Part shown: positions 35,030 to 43,650 of the stretch, piece after piece | Layout of the letters: each line of letters starts with the position of its first letter | Numbering within the stretch: position 1 is the stretch's first letter | DNA from: Spirosoma foliorum | GTDB taxonomy: Bacteria > Bacteroidota > Bacteroidia > Cytophagales > Spirosomataceae | DNA: 64,000 bases | NCBI RefSeq assembly: GCF_014117325.1 | Contig: NZ_CP059732.1 | Span: 1,674,001 to 1,738,000 of the forward strand | Direction of reading: 5' to 3' | Made by a program: the position numbers and the translations under genes | The notes under the pieces: generated by a model | Told to the model about the DNA's origin: nothing | The model's input: the letters and a program-made list of their open reading frames with translations, nothing else | Database searches by the model: none

Positions 35030-37225
35030 ATGAAGCACATCATTTATCTCGGGTTGATTGGAGTTGGAGGTTTACTATTTGCGGCCATCCGCCCAAATCA
35101 AATCATTTCTAACATCGACCAACCAGGAAACACCGACTGGGTTAATTACGGAGGAAATAAAGCCGGTAATCGGTATTCGCCCCTTACGCAGATCAACCTC
35201 GATAACGTTAAAAACCTTCAGGTAGCCTGGACCTATAATGCGGCCAAAATCGATGGGGAAGGAGGGCGTCAACCCGAAATTCAGTGTCAACCCATTGTTG
35301 TCAATGGCATTCTGTATGGCACAACGCCGAAACTTAAGCTATTTGCGGTAAAGGCCAATACGGGCGAACAACTCTGGGTATTTGATCCCTTCAAAGATAA
35401 AACCGCCCGTTTTAACCCAAATCGGGGCGTCATGTATTGGGAAGAAGGTAACGGCGGAGTGGACAAACGAATTCTGTTTACAGCTGGTCCGACTCTTTTC
35501 GCTATCAACGCACTAACGGGCGAACCAGTTACACAATTCGGCAAAAATGGAGAAGTCGACTTACGCGAAGGTCTATTGACTGATCCAAACTATGACCTCA
35601 AAAAAGTGTCGGTTACCGTGACCAGTCCGGGGGTTATTCATAAGGATTTGCTGGTTTTAGGGTGCACGGTTTCCGAATATGGCGATGCGGCACCGGGCCA
35701 TGTCCGCGCTTTTGATGTGCGTACAGGCAAAATGCGCTGGATATTCCACACCATTCCCCAACCGGGTGAAGCAGGTTATGAAACCTGGCCCAAAGACGCT
35801 TACAAAAAAATAGGAGGAGCCAATAACTGGGCAGGTATGGTACTGGATGAAAAGCGGGGCATGGTGTATTTAGGCACCGGTTCGCCCGCGGTTGACTTCT
35901 ATGGTGGAAGCCGCGCCGGGCAAAACCTGTATGCTGATTGTATCCTCGCCCTAAATGCCGAAACGGGCAAGCTGAAGTGGTATTACCAAACCGTCCACCA
36001 TGATTTGTGGGACCGGGATCTGCCCTGTCAACCCAATCTGGTTACGGTGAAGCACAACGGAAAGTTGGTCGATGCAGTGGCGCAATCCACGAAAGATGGG
36101 CTGGTGTATGTGCTTGATCGCGATACGGGGACGTCCCTTTTTCCAGTTGAAGAGCGGGCTGTTCCAACAACGGGGCTGCCGGGCGAACAGCCCTGGCCCA
36201 AACAGCGGTTTCCGCTAAAGCCTGCGCCCTTTGCCCGTCAGGTATTCACCGAAGCAGACATCACCGACCGTACGCCCGAAGCACATGCTTTTGTAAAAGA
36301 ACGATTCCTGAAAACGCGCGCTGGAAATAAATTTATGCCGCCAAGTCTGGAAGGAACGCTATTTTTTGGCATCGGCGGTGGAGCTGAATGGGGCGGCAAC
36401 GCGGCCGCCCCAGACGGTATTCTGTACCAGAATTCAAACGAAATGGTGTGGGATGTGAAGATGATGGACATGGCGGCCCGCACTGCCGAACTAGCCTCTA
36501 AAGGAAAATCACTGTACCAGGCAAATTGTGCCGCCTGCCACGGAGCCGACCGGAAAGGGAGCGGAGATGCCTACCCGAGTCTGGTCGATATTGGGAAACG
36601 GCTCACGGGGCAGGATATACAGGCTATTTTGAAAACGGGTCGTGGACGGATGCCTTCGTTCGAGCATATTTCGGAGCAGGATCGCAGCACACTTGTCCGT
36701 TTTTTGCTCAATACCGAAACCAAAGCCAGCAATACTGACGATCATCATAATGCTTCCGCTCCCGTAGCGGTGGCCGAGAAGCCTGTCTTTCCGTACATTC
36801 CCCCTTACATCAACAATGGCTGGACCCGTTTCGTCGATCCAGATGGCTATCCCGCCGTAAAACCACCCTGGGGCACACTGAATGCAATCAACCTCAACAC
36901 AGGCGAATACCTCTGGAAAGTTCCGTTGGGTGAGTTTCCGGAATTGACAAAAAAAGGGATTGCACTAACTGGTACCGAAAACTACGGTGGCCCGATTGTA
37001 ACAGCGGGCGGGCTGGTCTTTATTGCCGCCACCTATGACGAACGCATCCGGGCTTTCGACCGAAAAACGGGCAAGGTCGTTTGGGAATATCAACTTCCGG
37101 CGGGTGGTTTCGCTACCCCAATTACCTATCAGGTCAACGGGAAGCAGTATGTTGCCGTTGCGGTCGGTGGTGTCAAAAATGGCCACAAACCGGGCGGATA
37201 TTACTTCGCTTTTGCATTACCCTAG
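35030..37225 (+). CDS. PQQ-dependent dehydrogenase with inserted cytochrome c domain
   Basis: ATG 35030 gives 731 residues and a signal anchor (IIYLGLIGVGGLLFAAI). An earlier in-frame ATG at 34970 lies inside a repeat and was rejected. The beta-propeller has repeated Trp-docking motifs (GEQLWVFDP, GKMRWIFHT, GKLKWYYQT, GKVVWEYQL) of quinoproteins. A c-type cytochrome is inserted before the last blades: Cys500, Cys503, His504 (CAACH), with a probable axial Met in GRMPS. Such enzymes oxidise sugars or alcohols in the periplasm and pass electrons through the heme to the respiratory chain. The substrate is inferred to be a sugar from the SusCD context. Confidence 0.93.
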   Translation: MKHIIYLGLIGVGGLLFAAIRPNQIISNIDQPGNTDWVNYGGNKAGNRYSPLTQINLDNVKNLQVAWTYNAAKIDGEGGRQPEIQCQPIVVNGILYGTTPKLKLFAVKANTGEQLWVFDPFKDKTARFNPNRGVMYWEEGNGGVDKRILFTAGPTLFAINALTGEPVTQFGKNGEVDLREGLLTDPNYDLKKVSVTVTSPGVIHKDLLVLGCTVSEYGDAAPGHVRAFDVRTGKMRWIFHTIPQPGEAGYETWPKDAYKKIGGANNWAGMVLDEKRGMVYLGTGSPAVDFYGGSRAGQNLYADCILALNAETGKLKWYYQTVHHDLWDRDLPCQPNLVTVKHNGKLVDAVAQSTKDGLVYVLDRDTGTSLFPVEERAVPTTGLPGEQPWPKQRFPLKPAPFARQVFTEADITDRTPEAHAFVKERFLKTRAGNKFMPPSLEGTLFFGIGGGAEWGGNAAAPDGILYQNSNEMVWDVKMMDMAARTAELASKGKSLYQANCAACHGADRKGSGDAYPSLVDIGKRLTGQDIQAILKTGRGRMPSFEHISEQDRSTLVRFLLNTETKASNTDDHHNASAPVAVAEKPVFPYIPPYINNGWTRFVDPDGYPAVKPPWGTLNAINLNTGEYLWKVPLGEFPELTKKGIALTGTENYGGPIVTAGGLVFIAATYDERIRAFDRKTGKVVWEYQLPAGGFATPITYQVNGKQYVAVAVGGVKNGHKPGGYYFAFALP

Positions 37226-37332
37226 CTCACCACAGTTTCCTGTTTGACGTCTTCTATTCCATGTTTAATAGGTTGGTAGACAGTAGTTCGCATAAATAGA
37301 AGGCTTCAAACAGGAAACCGTGATGAGCTAGG
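37221..37332. repeat. Foldback repeat with CCTAGCTCA ends
   Basis: CCTAGCTCA (37221-37229) pairs with TGAGCTAGG (37324-37332), and inside it GTTTCCTGTTTGA (37235-37247) pairs exactly with 37306-37318. The left end overlaps the last codons of the PQQ dehydrogenase gene by five bases. It may contain the terminator for that gene. Confidence 0.82.
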
Positions 37333-37370
37333 TTGTTTTAAATTTTCCTAACATACCTAAACTCAGTTTT

Positions 37371-37451
37371 TTTGTCATTCCGACGATAGGAGGAATCTCA
37401 AGCTTGATTAATAAACGACTTTGAGATTCCTCCTATCGTCGGAATGACAAA
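37371..37451. repeat. Perfect 31-bp-arm palindrome (CCGACGATAGGAGGAATCT type)
   Basis: Arms 37371-37401 and 37421-37451 are exactly complementary over 31 bases around a 19-base loop, with T and A runs outside. It shares the pattern CCGACG..AGGAGG.ATCT with 18060-18133. The perfect pairing over 31 bases points to recent origin or active maintenance. Confidence 0.9.
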
Positions 37452-37509
37452 AAATCACCTAGTGTTTTCCATAACATTATAAATTACTAATCCTTTACCT
37501 CTTCATTTC

Positions 37510-38889
37510 ATGAATACAAACCGTGAATCCCTCGAAAAGCAACTCGATCATAACCGCCGTAACGCATTGAAAATGTTGGGCATGGGCTCATCGGCTGGAC
37601 TTTTAAGTATGTTTGGTGGCCTGTCTACAGCCGAAGCGCGTGAACAACAGGGCAAGCCCCAATACGCTGTCGGTACAGCGCCTGTCAAAATCAAAAGTGT
37701 TAAAGCTATTGCCACGGCTCCCCAGGGGTCTAACCTCATCGTTGTTAAAGTTGAAACCACTGAGCCGGGTCTCTATGGTCTAGGCTGTGCTACGTTTACG
37801 CAACGGGCTGCTACTGTCATTGTAGCCATCAATACCTATCTGAATGAGTTCTGCGTCGGCAAAGATGTAGACAATATCGAGGACATGTGGCAATCTGCCT
37901 ATGTCAGCTCGTATTGGCGAAATGGCCCCGTGCTCAACAATGCCCTCAGCGGATTGGATCAGGCGTTGTGGGACATCAAAGGCAAGCGGGCCAATATGCC
38001 CGTTTATCAACTGCTGGGCGGCAAAGCCCGTTTTGCTATTCCCTGTTATACGCACGCAGGCGGAAACACGCCCGAAGCTGCTGCCGACAGTGTGAAAAAA
38101 CTGATGGCCGATGGGTTCAAGTACATTCGCATTCAGCAGGGAGGCTACGGAGCCGTGGGCGCCACCGCCGACAAGCCCGATTTCAAAGTAGCTGGTTTTG
38201 GGGGTGAAACCGACAACTACATGAACGAGCGACTGTATCTGAAATCGGTGCCCAAAATGTTCGAAGTCGTTCGGAAAGAGTGTGGGGAAGAGATCGAACT
38301 GCTTCACGACATTCATGAACGGGTACAACCCATTGACGCCATCAATATGATCAAGCGGGTTGAAGAATATCGACCTTTCTTCATTGAAGACCCCTTCTCA
38401 CCAGAGAATATGAAGTGGTTTGCGCAACTCCGACAAGCGACATCAGTGCCCATCGCCATGGGTGAGTTATTCAACAATATCAACGAGTTCAAAGAGCCGA
38501 TGGTTAACCAATGGTTCGATTTCATTCGGATACACGTCTCGCAGATTGGGGGAATCACACCCGCCATGAAAGTAGCGCGGTTGGGCGAGTGGTTTAACAT
38601 CCGCACCGCCTGGCATGGACCGGGCGATGTGTCGCCAGTGGGTCACGCAGCTCATGCCCACATAGATCTGGCGGTCTGGAACTTCGGTATTCAGGAAGCC
38701 GTGCAGTTTTCTGATAAAACCAAAGAGGTGTTCAGTGGTTGCCCAACAATGAATAAAGGCTATATGTCGGTCAATGAAGTGCCGGGCTTAGGCGTTGATA
38801 TTAACGAGAAAGAAGCCGCCAAATATCCCATCACAACCAAGTCGAACTGGCAGGTACGTAAAATGGACGGTACCATTATTAGACCTTAA
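37510..38889 (+). CDS. Exported enolase-superfamily enzyme, mannonate-dehydratase (ManD/RspA)-like
   Basis: The 459-residue protein begins with a twin-arginine-like leader (NRRNALKMLGMGSSAGLLSMFGG), unusual for this normally cytoplasmic family. The barrel shows Asp267/His269 (LHDIHER), Glu293 (FIEDPF), Glu319 (MGELFN) and His369 (AWHGPGDVSPVGHAAH), which match D-mannonate/D-gluconate dehydratases. KYIRIQQGGYG takes the place of the K-x-K loop. Downstream of a periplasmic PQQ dehydrogenase, an exported dehydratase would act on the acid that enzyme makes, before uptake. The reaction is inferred from conserved residues and neighbours. Confidence 0.87.
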   Translation: MNTNRESLEKQLDHNRRNALKMLGMGSSAGLLSMFGGLSTAEAREQQGKPQYAVGTAPVKIKSVKAIATAPQGSNLIVVKVETTEPGLYGLGCATFTQRAATVIVAINTYLNEFCVGKDVDNIEDMWQSAYVSSYWRNGPVLNNALSGLDQALWDIKGKRANMPVYQLLGGKARFAIPCYTHAGGNTPEAAADSVKKLMADGFKYIRIQQGGYGAVGATADKPDFKVAGFGGETDNYMNERLYLKSVPKMFEVVRKECGEEIELLHDIHERVQPIDAINMIKRVEEYRPFFIEDPFSPENMKWFAQLRQATSVPIAMGELFNNINEFKEPMVNQWFDFIRIHVSQIGGITPAMKVARLGEWFNIRTAWHGPGDVSPVGHAAHAHIDLAVWNFGIQEAVQFSDKTKEVFSGCPTMNKGYMSVNEVPGLGVDINEKEAAKYPITTKSNWQVRKMDGTIIRP

Positions 38890-38893
38890 GTAT

Positions 38894-39013
38894 CTGGCGC
38901 GGGTTTGAACCCGTGCCTTTATATATAGCAAGCATTTGCTTGCGTAGACTTGATTGTGTAAAGTGTCAGTGAATACTGACGAAATTATAGGCACGGGTGA
39001 ATACCCGCGCCAG
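38894..39013. repeat. Nested foldback repeat with CTGGCGCGGGT ends
   Basis: CTGGCGCGGGT (38894-38904) pairs with ACCCGCGCCAG (39003-39013). Inside are GGGT/ACCC hairpins, GCAAGC-ATTT-GCTTGC (38928-38943) and GTCAGT-GAAT-ACTGAC (38965-38980). It fills the gap between the dehydratase and the SGNH protein gene. A longer frame of the latter runs through it, so the downstream ATG is taken as the start. Confidence 0.85.
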
Positions 39014-39025
39014 TGTAAACAAACT

Positions 39026-40981
39026 ATGAAAAAAACAGTAACGCCCCCTCCGCCAACTAGTCCGCAAACGCCACCAAGCCGAAAGCGTCTGTTGCTGTTT
39101 AAGGGAATAGCGTTACTGTTTCCTTTTCTGCTACTGGCACTTATCGAAGGCTTGCTCAGGTTATTTAGTTATGGCCATGACCTCCACCTGTTTGTAGAAG
39201 ACCCGCAGAATAAGGGCTTTCTTGTCATGAATCAGTATACATCAGAGAAGTACTTCTCGGAAACTGAAAATGCGACGATTGGTAACTTTGAGCCGTTTCG
39301 AAAGCAAAAAGCCGAGGGTACGTTTCGGATTTTTGTGTTGGGGGAGTCAACCACAATCGGTTATCCGTACATGCACAACGGCTCTTTTCATCGCTGGTTG
39401 CAATATCGGCTGATGCATACCTTCCCGAATAAAGAGTTTGAGATCATTAATCTGGCACTGACAGCCGTTAATACTTACACCGTTGCCGATTTCGCGAAGC
39501 AACTAGGCGACTATAGTCCCGATGCAGTATTGGTTTATGTAGGTCATAATGAATACTATGGAGCATTAGGCGTTGGTTCGACGAGTAGTCTGGCACACAG
39601 TCCCACACTTATCCGATTGTTGATCAAGCTCCGGCAATTTCGGCTGGTGCAACTGCTTGCCAATACAATAAACGGAATTCGAAAAGCCGTTTCTGGTCAA
39701 AAAGTCGATTTGCGAGAGAATCTGATGAAGCGAATGGCCGCCGATCAGCAGATTGTCTATGGTTCCGCAACCTATCAGGCGGGTATCGAGCAATTCAAGA
39801 CGAACCTGAATGACGTATGCCGGGAGTTAAGTGAGCGGCATATTCCAGTTTTTATCAGTAATCTGGTCAGTAATGAGAAAGATTTGACGCCATTTATTAG
39901 CAGTCCGGATAATGGGCCAACGTCGGCTCAGACGCAATATCAACTGGCCAATCAAGCCTATGCGAACGGGAATTTTACCGAAGCAAAAAAAGGTTTTGTT
40001 CGGGCGAAAGAGTTGGATATGTTGCGATTTCGGGCACCGGAGGCCATGAATCAGTCCATTCAGGAAGTCTTGACTAACTACCCAGTTGTTACGTTGGTCG
40101 ATACAAAGCAGGCGTTTGAAGCCCACTCGCCCCACGGTATTCTAGGCCAGGAAACCTTGTTGGAACACGTGCACCCGAACTTGTTTGGCTATGCCCTTCT
40201 TTCGGATGCGTTTTACGAAGCCTTGAAAAAGAGTCGATTACTTCCCAGTGATCGGACGCATGAACTCTCCCTCGCTGAATTACGACAACGCATGCCCATC
40301 ACCACTGTCGATTCGCTCAAGGGAGTCTACGAGATGATGATTCTAAAAGAAGGCTGGCCGTTCAATGTGCCGATGCCTCCTGAAGAAAAACGGCCAAAAA
40401 CTGAGGAAGAACAATTGGCGGGTGCGCTGGTTGTCAAGCAAATCTCCTGGCCCGACGCCATGAATCGGTTAGTAGGCTATTATGTGGCACAAAAGAACTT
40501 CGCTAAAGCCTTGCAGGTGACTGAAGCGCAGGTGCTGGAGTATCCGTATAATCCTGTCTTTTACGACCAGGCCGCTAAGCTCAGTTTAGCACTGACTAAA
40601 AATGAACAGGCTGTCACTTATCTAAAAAAGGCGTTTCGTCTGGAGAATAGTTTCGAACGAGCGCAACCGTTGTTCATTACCTTGCTTAAGCTGGATAGAC
40701 CAGAAGAAGCGCTGCCTTACCTTCAATATGCTGCTGCTCACACACAATCTGGCTTTAGTCTGAACGAGTTGCAATCGTTTGTACAGCAGTTGGTTGCGAT
40801 AAAGAATCAATTTGCCCAAGATACAACTAATGTTAATCTCAGCAATCAGCTGGCCTTAGGTTATCTGAAATTTGCGAATGCCACAGCAGCCACCAAATAC
40901 GTAGAAAAAACGCTTCGTCTGGATAGCCATAATGCCATTGCGCTACAGTTGAAGGAAAAGATTCGGTCTATCCAAAAGTAA
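39026..40981 (+). CDS. Membrane-anchored SGNH/GDSL hydrolase with TPR repeats
   Basis: ATG 39026 gives 651 residues: a short proline-rich cytoplasmic tail, one transmembrane helix at about 24-46 (FPFLLLALIEGLLRLF), then an SGNH hydrolase domain. Block I is FVLGESTTIGYP (nucleophile Ser), block III is VGHNEYYG, and the catalytic His sits in LEHVHPNLFGY. The C-terminal 170 residues contain TPR-like helices (ALQVTEAQVLEYPYNPVFYDQAAKL and similar). SGNH enzymes deacylate or acylate esters on glycans; the TPR part suggests a partner protein. It probably faces the periplasm. The substrate is unknown. Confidence 0.82.
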   Translation: MKKTVTPPPPTSPQTPPSRKRLLLFKGIALLFPFLLLALIEGLLRLFSYGHDLHLFVEDPQNKGFLVMNQYTSEKYFSETENATIGNFEPFRKQKAEGTFRIFVLGESTTIGYPYMHNGSFHRWLQYRLMHTFPNKEFEIINLALTAVNTYTVADFAKQLGDYSPDAVLVYVGHNEYYGALGVGSTSSLAHSPTLIRLLIKLRQFRLVQLLANTINGIRKAVSGQKVDLRENLMKRMAADQQIVYGSATYQAGIEQFKTNLNDVCRELSERHIPVFISNLVSNEKDLTPFISSPDNGPTSAQTQYQLANQAYANGNFTEAKKGFVRAKELDMLRFRAPEAMNQSIQEVLTNYPVVTLVDTKQAFEAHSPHGILGQETLLEHVHPNLFGYALLSDAFYEALKKSRLLPSDRTHELSLAELRQRMPITTVDSLKGVYEMMILKEGWPFNVPMPPEEKRPKTEEEQLAGALVVKQISWPDAMNRLVGYYVAQKNFAKALQVTEAQVLEYPYNPVFYDQAAKLSLALTKNEQAVTYLKKAFRLENSFERAQPLFITLLKLDRPEEALPYLQYAAAHTQSGFSLNELQSFVQQLVAIKNQFAQDTTNVNLSNQLALGYLKFANATAATKYVEKTLRLDSHNAIALQLKEKIRSIQK

Positions 40982-41028
40982 CAGCTTGTCGTTCATACCT
41001 TTTAGGTTTTACCACATTAGTTAATCCA

Positions 41029-42102
41029 TTGTTGAAGGCATTTTATCCGCTGGCAATTTCCCTGATGGTCAGTGTTTACGCACTTGCTCAGCAGAACCCA
41101 TCTAGTATTGAACGGACTGAGTTACAAGCGACTTATCTGGCTGCAAAAGTGGAATTCGCCCGTTTCGAAAAAACACATGGTCATTTTATTACGACCCCGA
41201 ATGGCCGTATTCATTACATAACCTTGGGTAACTCTTCGGGCATACCGCTTGTGTGGTCGCACGGTAGCCTGACCAATGCCCTCGAATTAATGTCGCTGGC
41301 GGATGGCCTGGTGAAAGCAGGTTATTATCTAATTGCGATCGACTATTATGGGCACGGCCAAACGCCCATTCCGGCTCATGACGTTTCACTCTATCATGTG
41401 GCGGATGATATTAAAGCGATTCTGGACAAGTTAGCGATCAAAAAAGCGGTAATTGGCGGTTGGTCGAGAGGAGGGATGATTAGTACGGCCTTCTACGATG
41501 CGTATCCTGAACGCGTTCTAGGATTGATTTTAGAAGATGGAGGTTCGGTTTCGCCAAATACACATTACCACGAAATGGAACCGTCTCAACTGGATAAGCG
41601 CATTGGCGAATTGTTCAAAGACCGACTGCCCGAAACAATCTTTGACAGTGAATTTGACGCTTACCGTTCCATCTATGACACAACTCAAAAAGGAACTCAA
41701 TTTGAGTTACTGGCCTGGATTAGACCAACCCAGAATGGCAAATGGGCCATTAGTCCCGGTGTGCTGGCGTTGTTTAATATGAAAACGCCCGAGCAGTTTC
41801 GGGATAATATTCTTCACCCAACTCGGGTTCCGCTTTTTGCCGAATCGATGTCGATTCTAGAGCCAAAAATCGTCTACCGAAACCTGGCGGTGCCCTTATT
41901 GATCATCGACCCCACGAGTGCAGATGATTTGTTCCCGTTTGAAACGGAGAATGCAGCGCTTCAAAAACAGCATCCCGCATTTATTGAACATAAAGTGTAT
42001 CCGAACACAGGGCATAATGTGCATTATGAGCGTCCGGCTCAATTTCTGAACGATGTAGCTTCGTTTGCCAGACGAATAAAATCGTTCAACCGTTTAAAGT
42101 AA
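41029..42102 (+). CDS. Secreted alpha/beta hydrolase
   Basis: 357 residues with a Sec signal (LAISLMVSVYALAQ-Q). The alpha/beta hydrolase fold shows the HG dipeptide (WSHGS), the nucleophile Ser146 in GWSRGG, and a C-terminal His in NTGHNVHYERP. A segment with two Asp, IDPTSADDLFPFE, probably supplies the acid. The start is TTG (41029); an in-frame stop lies just upstream, and the first ATG (residue 13) would cut the signal peptide, so a non-ATG start is required. Substrate unknown; possibly an ester or epoxide. It is 47 bases after the SGNH gene, so possibly cotranscribed. Confidence 0.85.
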   Translation: MLKAFYPLAISLMVSVYALAQQNPSSIERTELQATYLAAKVEFARFEKTHGHFITTPNGRIHYITLGNSSGIPLVWSHGSLTNALELMSLADGLVKAGYYLIAIDYYGHGQTPIPAHDVSLYHVADDIKAILDKLAIKKAVIGGWSRGGMISTAFYDAYPERVLGLILEDGGSVSPNTHYHEMEPSQLDKRIGELFKDRLPETIFDSEFDAYRSIYDTTQKGTQFELLAWIRPTQNGKWAISPGVLALFNMKTPEQFRDNILHPTRVPLFAESMSILEPKIVYRNLAVPLLIIDPTSADDLFPFETENAALQKQHPAFIEHKVYPNTGHNVHYERPAQFLNDVASFARRIKSFNRLK

Positions 42103-42115
42103 CCTACAGGGTTCG

Positions 42116-43411
42116 TTACTCTTCTAGGTAATTCAAATCCTTGTCGTGGGTTTCGGGGATGGTCAGGATAGCGTAAAAACCGATTAAGAACGTAACCAAA
42201 CCCACAACAGCACCCGCATTGACAACATCCAGTGAGGGCTTAAGTGCTTGAAAACCCAGAGTCATTGGAATCAGAAAAGCGCGCACCATATTCGGGATGG
42301 TGGTGGCGGCTGTAGCACGTAGGTTGGTGCCAAACTGTTCCGCACTAATAGTCACAAACATGGCCCAATAACCATTTCCAAAGCCCAGACCCAGGCAAAG
42401 CACATAGAAAACGGTGGCGCTTTTGATGCCGAGGTATAAACAGATAAAGCTGAACACAAACGCAATGGCCATGAAGAGGGTGATCGCTTTTTTACGCGAT
42501 GCCAGCGCCTGACTGATGAAGCCGTTGGACAGATCGCCGATGGCCATGCCAATATATAAGCACGTAATGGCTAAGCCCGGTTGAATTTCTTCGGTAATGC
42601 CCCAGGCCTTCCCAAATTCGTTGCTGAACGAAGCCAAAATGCCGGTAACGAACCAGGAGGGAATACCAACGCCGATGCATTTTAGATAGCGACTGAGTCG
42701 GTTTGTGTTGGTAAAGAAAGAGAGAAAATTACCCCGGCTTACCTGTTTTTGCTCGATGATGTTGGTAAACATGCCCGACTCAACCACCCCGAAACGTAAT
42801 AATAACAAGCCAAACCCTAAACTTCCACCGACAAAAAAAGCCGTTTCCCAATCGAAGAGTTTAACCGTAAAATAGGCAACTACAGCGCCTAAAACGCCAA
42901 TTCCAGCCACAAATGAAGTCCCTACCGCTCGTTTTTCCTTCGGCAGAATTTCGCTGACGAGGGTAATGCCCGCCCCTAATTCACCCGCTAGCCCGACACC
43001 GGCCACAAACCGCATCAGGGCATAGTATTGAACCGGGTCCATGAAGGTTATATGCTTCACAAAGCCACAGGCAATATTGGCAATGGAATAGGTAATGATA
43101 CTGCCAAATAACACCGAAAGTCGCCCGCGCTTGTCGCCCAGAATTCCCCACACAATGCCGCCAAGTAGCAGACCCGCCATTTGCCAGTTCATGATGCGCC
43201 CGCCAACCGTTGAGATCTGATCGGGCGAGAGTCCCATATCTTTCAGACTCGGCACCCGAACGATACCGAACAGCAGCAAGTCGTAAATATCAACGAAATA
43301 GCCCAACGCGGCCACAATGATTGGCAAACTAACTAGGCTAACTGTAGCAGCTTGAGTTGAGTTGACTGTTGGGTCTGATGAAGTAGTAGTCACAATCATG
43401 TGAGGGTACAA
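42116..43411 (-). CDS. MFS transporter (sugar/metabolite:H+ symporter type)
   Basis: The 431-residue protein has about 12 membrane spans. Motifs include FVDIYDLLLFGIVRVPSL, GGIVWGILGDKRGRLSVLFGS (the A-type MFS loop) and RFVAGVGLAGELGAGITLVSEILPKEKRA, resembling metabolite:H+ symporters and sugar carriers of MFS. The first residues MYPHMIV allow a start four codons later. The gene converges with the alpha/beta hydrolase gene (13-base gap) and is divergent from the RCC1 gene across 239 bases; that space shows only a GAATAT/ATATTC palindrome at 43441-43459. Substrate unknown. Confidence 0.85.
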   Translation of the reverse strand: MYPHMIVTTTSSDPTVNSTQAATVSLVSLPIIVAALGYFVDIYDLLLFGIVRVPSLKDMGLSPDQISTVGGRIMNWQMAGLLLGGIVWGILGDKRGRLSVLFGSIITYSIANIACGFVKHITFMDPVQYYALMRFVAGVGLAGELGAGITLVSEILPKEKRAVGTSFVAGIGVLGAVVAYFTVKLFDWETAFFVGGSLGFGLLLLRFGVVESGMFTNIIEQKQVSRGNFLSFFTNTNRLSRYLKCIGVGIPSWFVTGILASFSNEFGKAWGITEEIQPGLAITCLYIGMAIGDLSNGFISQALASRKKAITLFMAIAFVFSFICLYLGIKSATVFYVLCLGLGFGNGYWAMFVTISAEQFGTNLRATAATTIPNMVRAFLIPMTLGFQALKPSLDVVNAGAVVGLVTFLIGFYAILTIPETHDKDLNYLEE

Positions 43412-43650
43412 GTAGTTTTTAATAATTCTACAATAATATAGAATATCGAAATAATATTCCGAAAATATGGATTAAAGAAATTGTTTTTCTGAATAGTAGA
43501 ATCTGATGACCGTTGCGCGATAGATTGATCCTGAGGTAAAAAAGAAATCCAGTTCGTCGTTATCCTGAGTAATATTCAGTATTTACTTAAAAAGATTATA
43601 TTGGTGTCGCTTTTCTACGTTGTCCTCCACTTCTACCTAACTACCCATCA

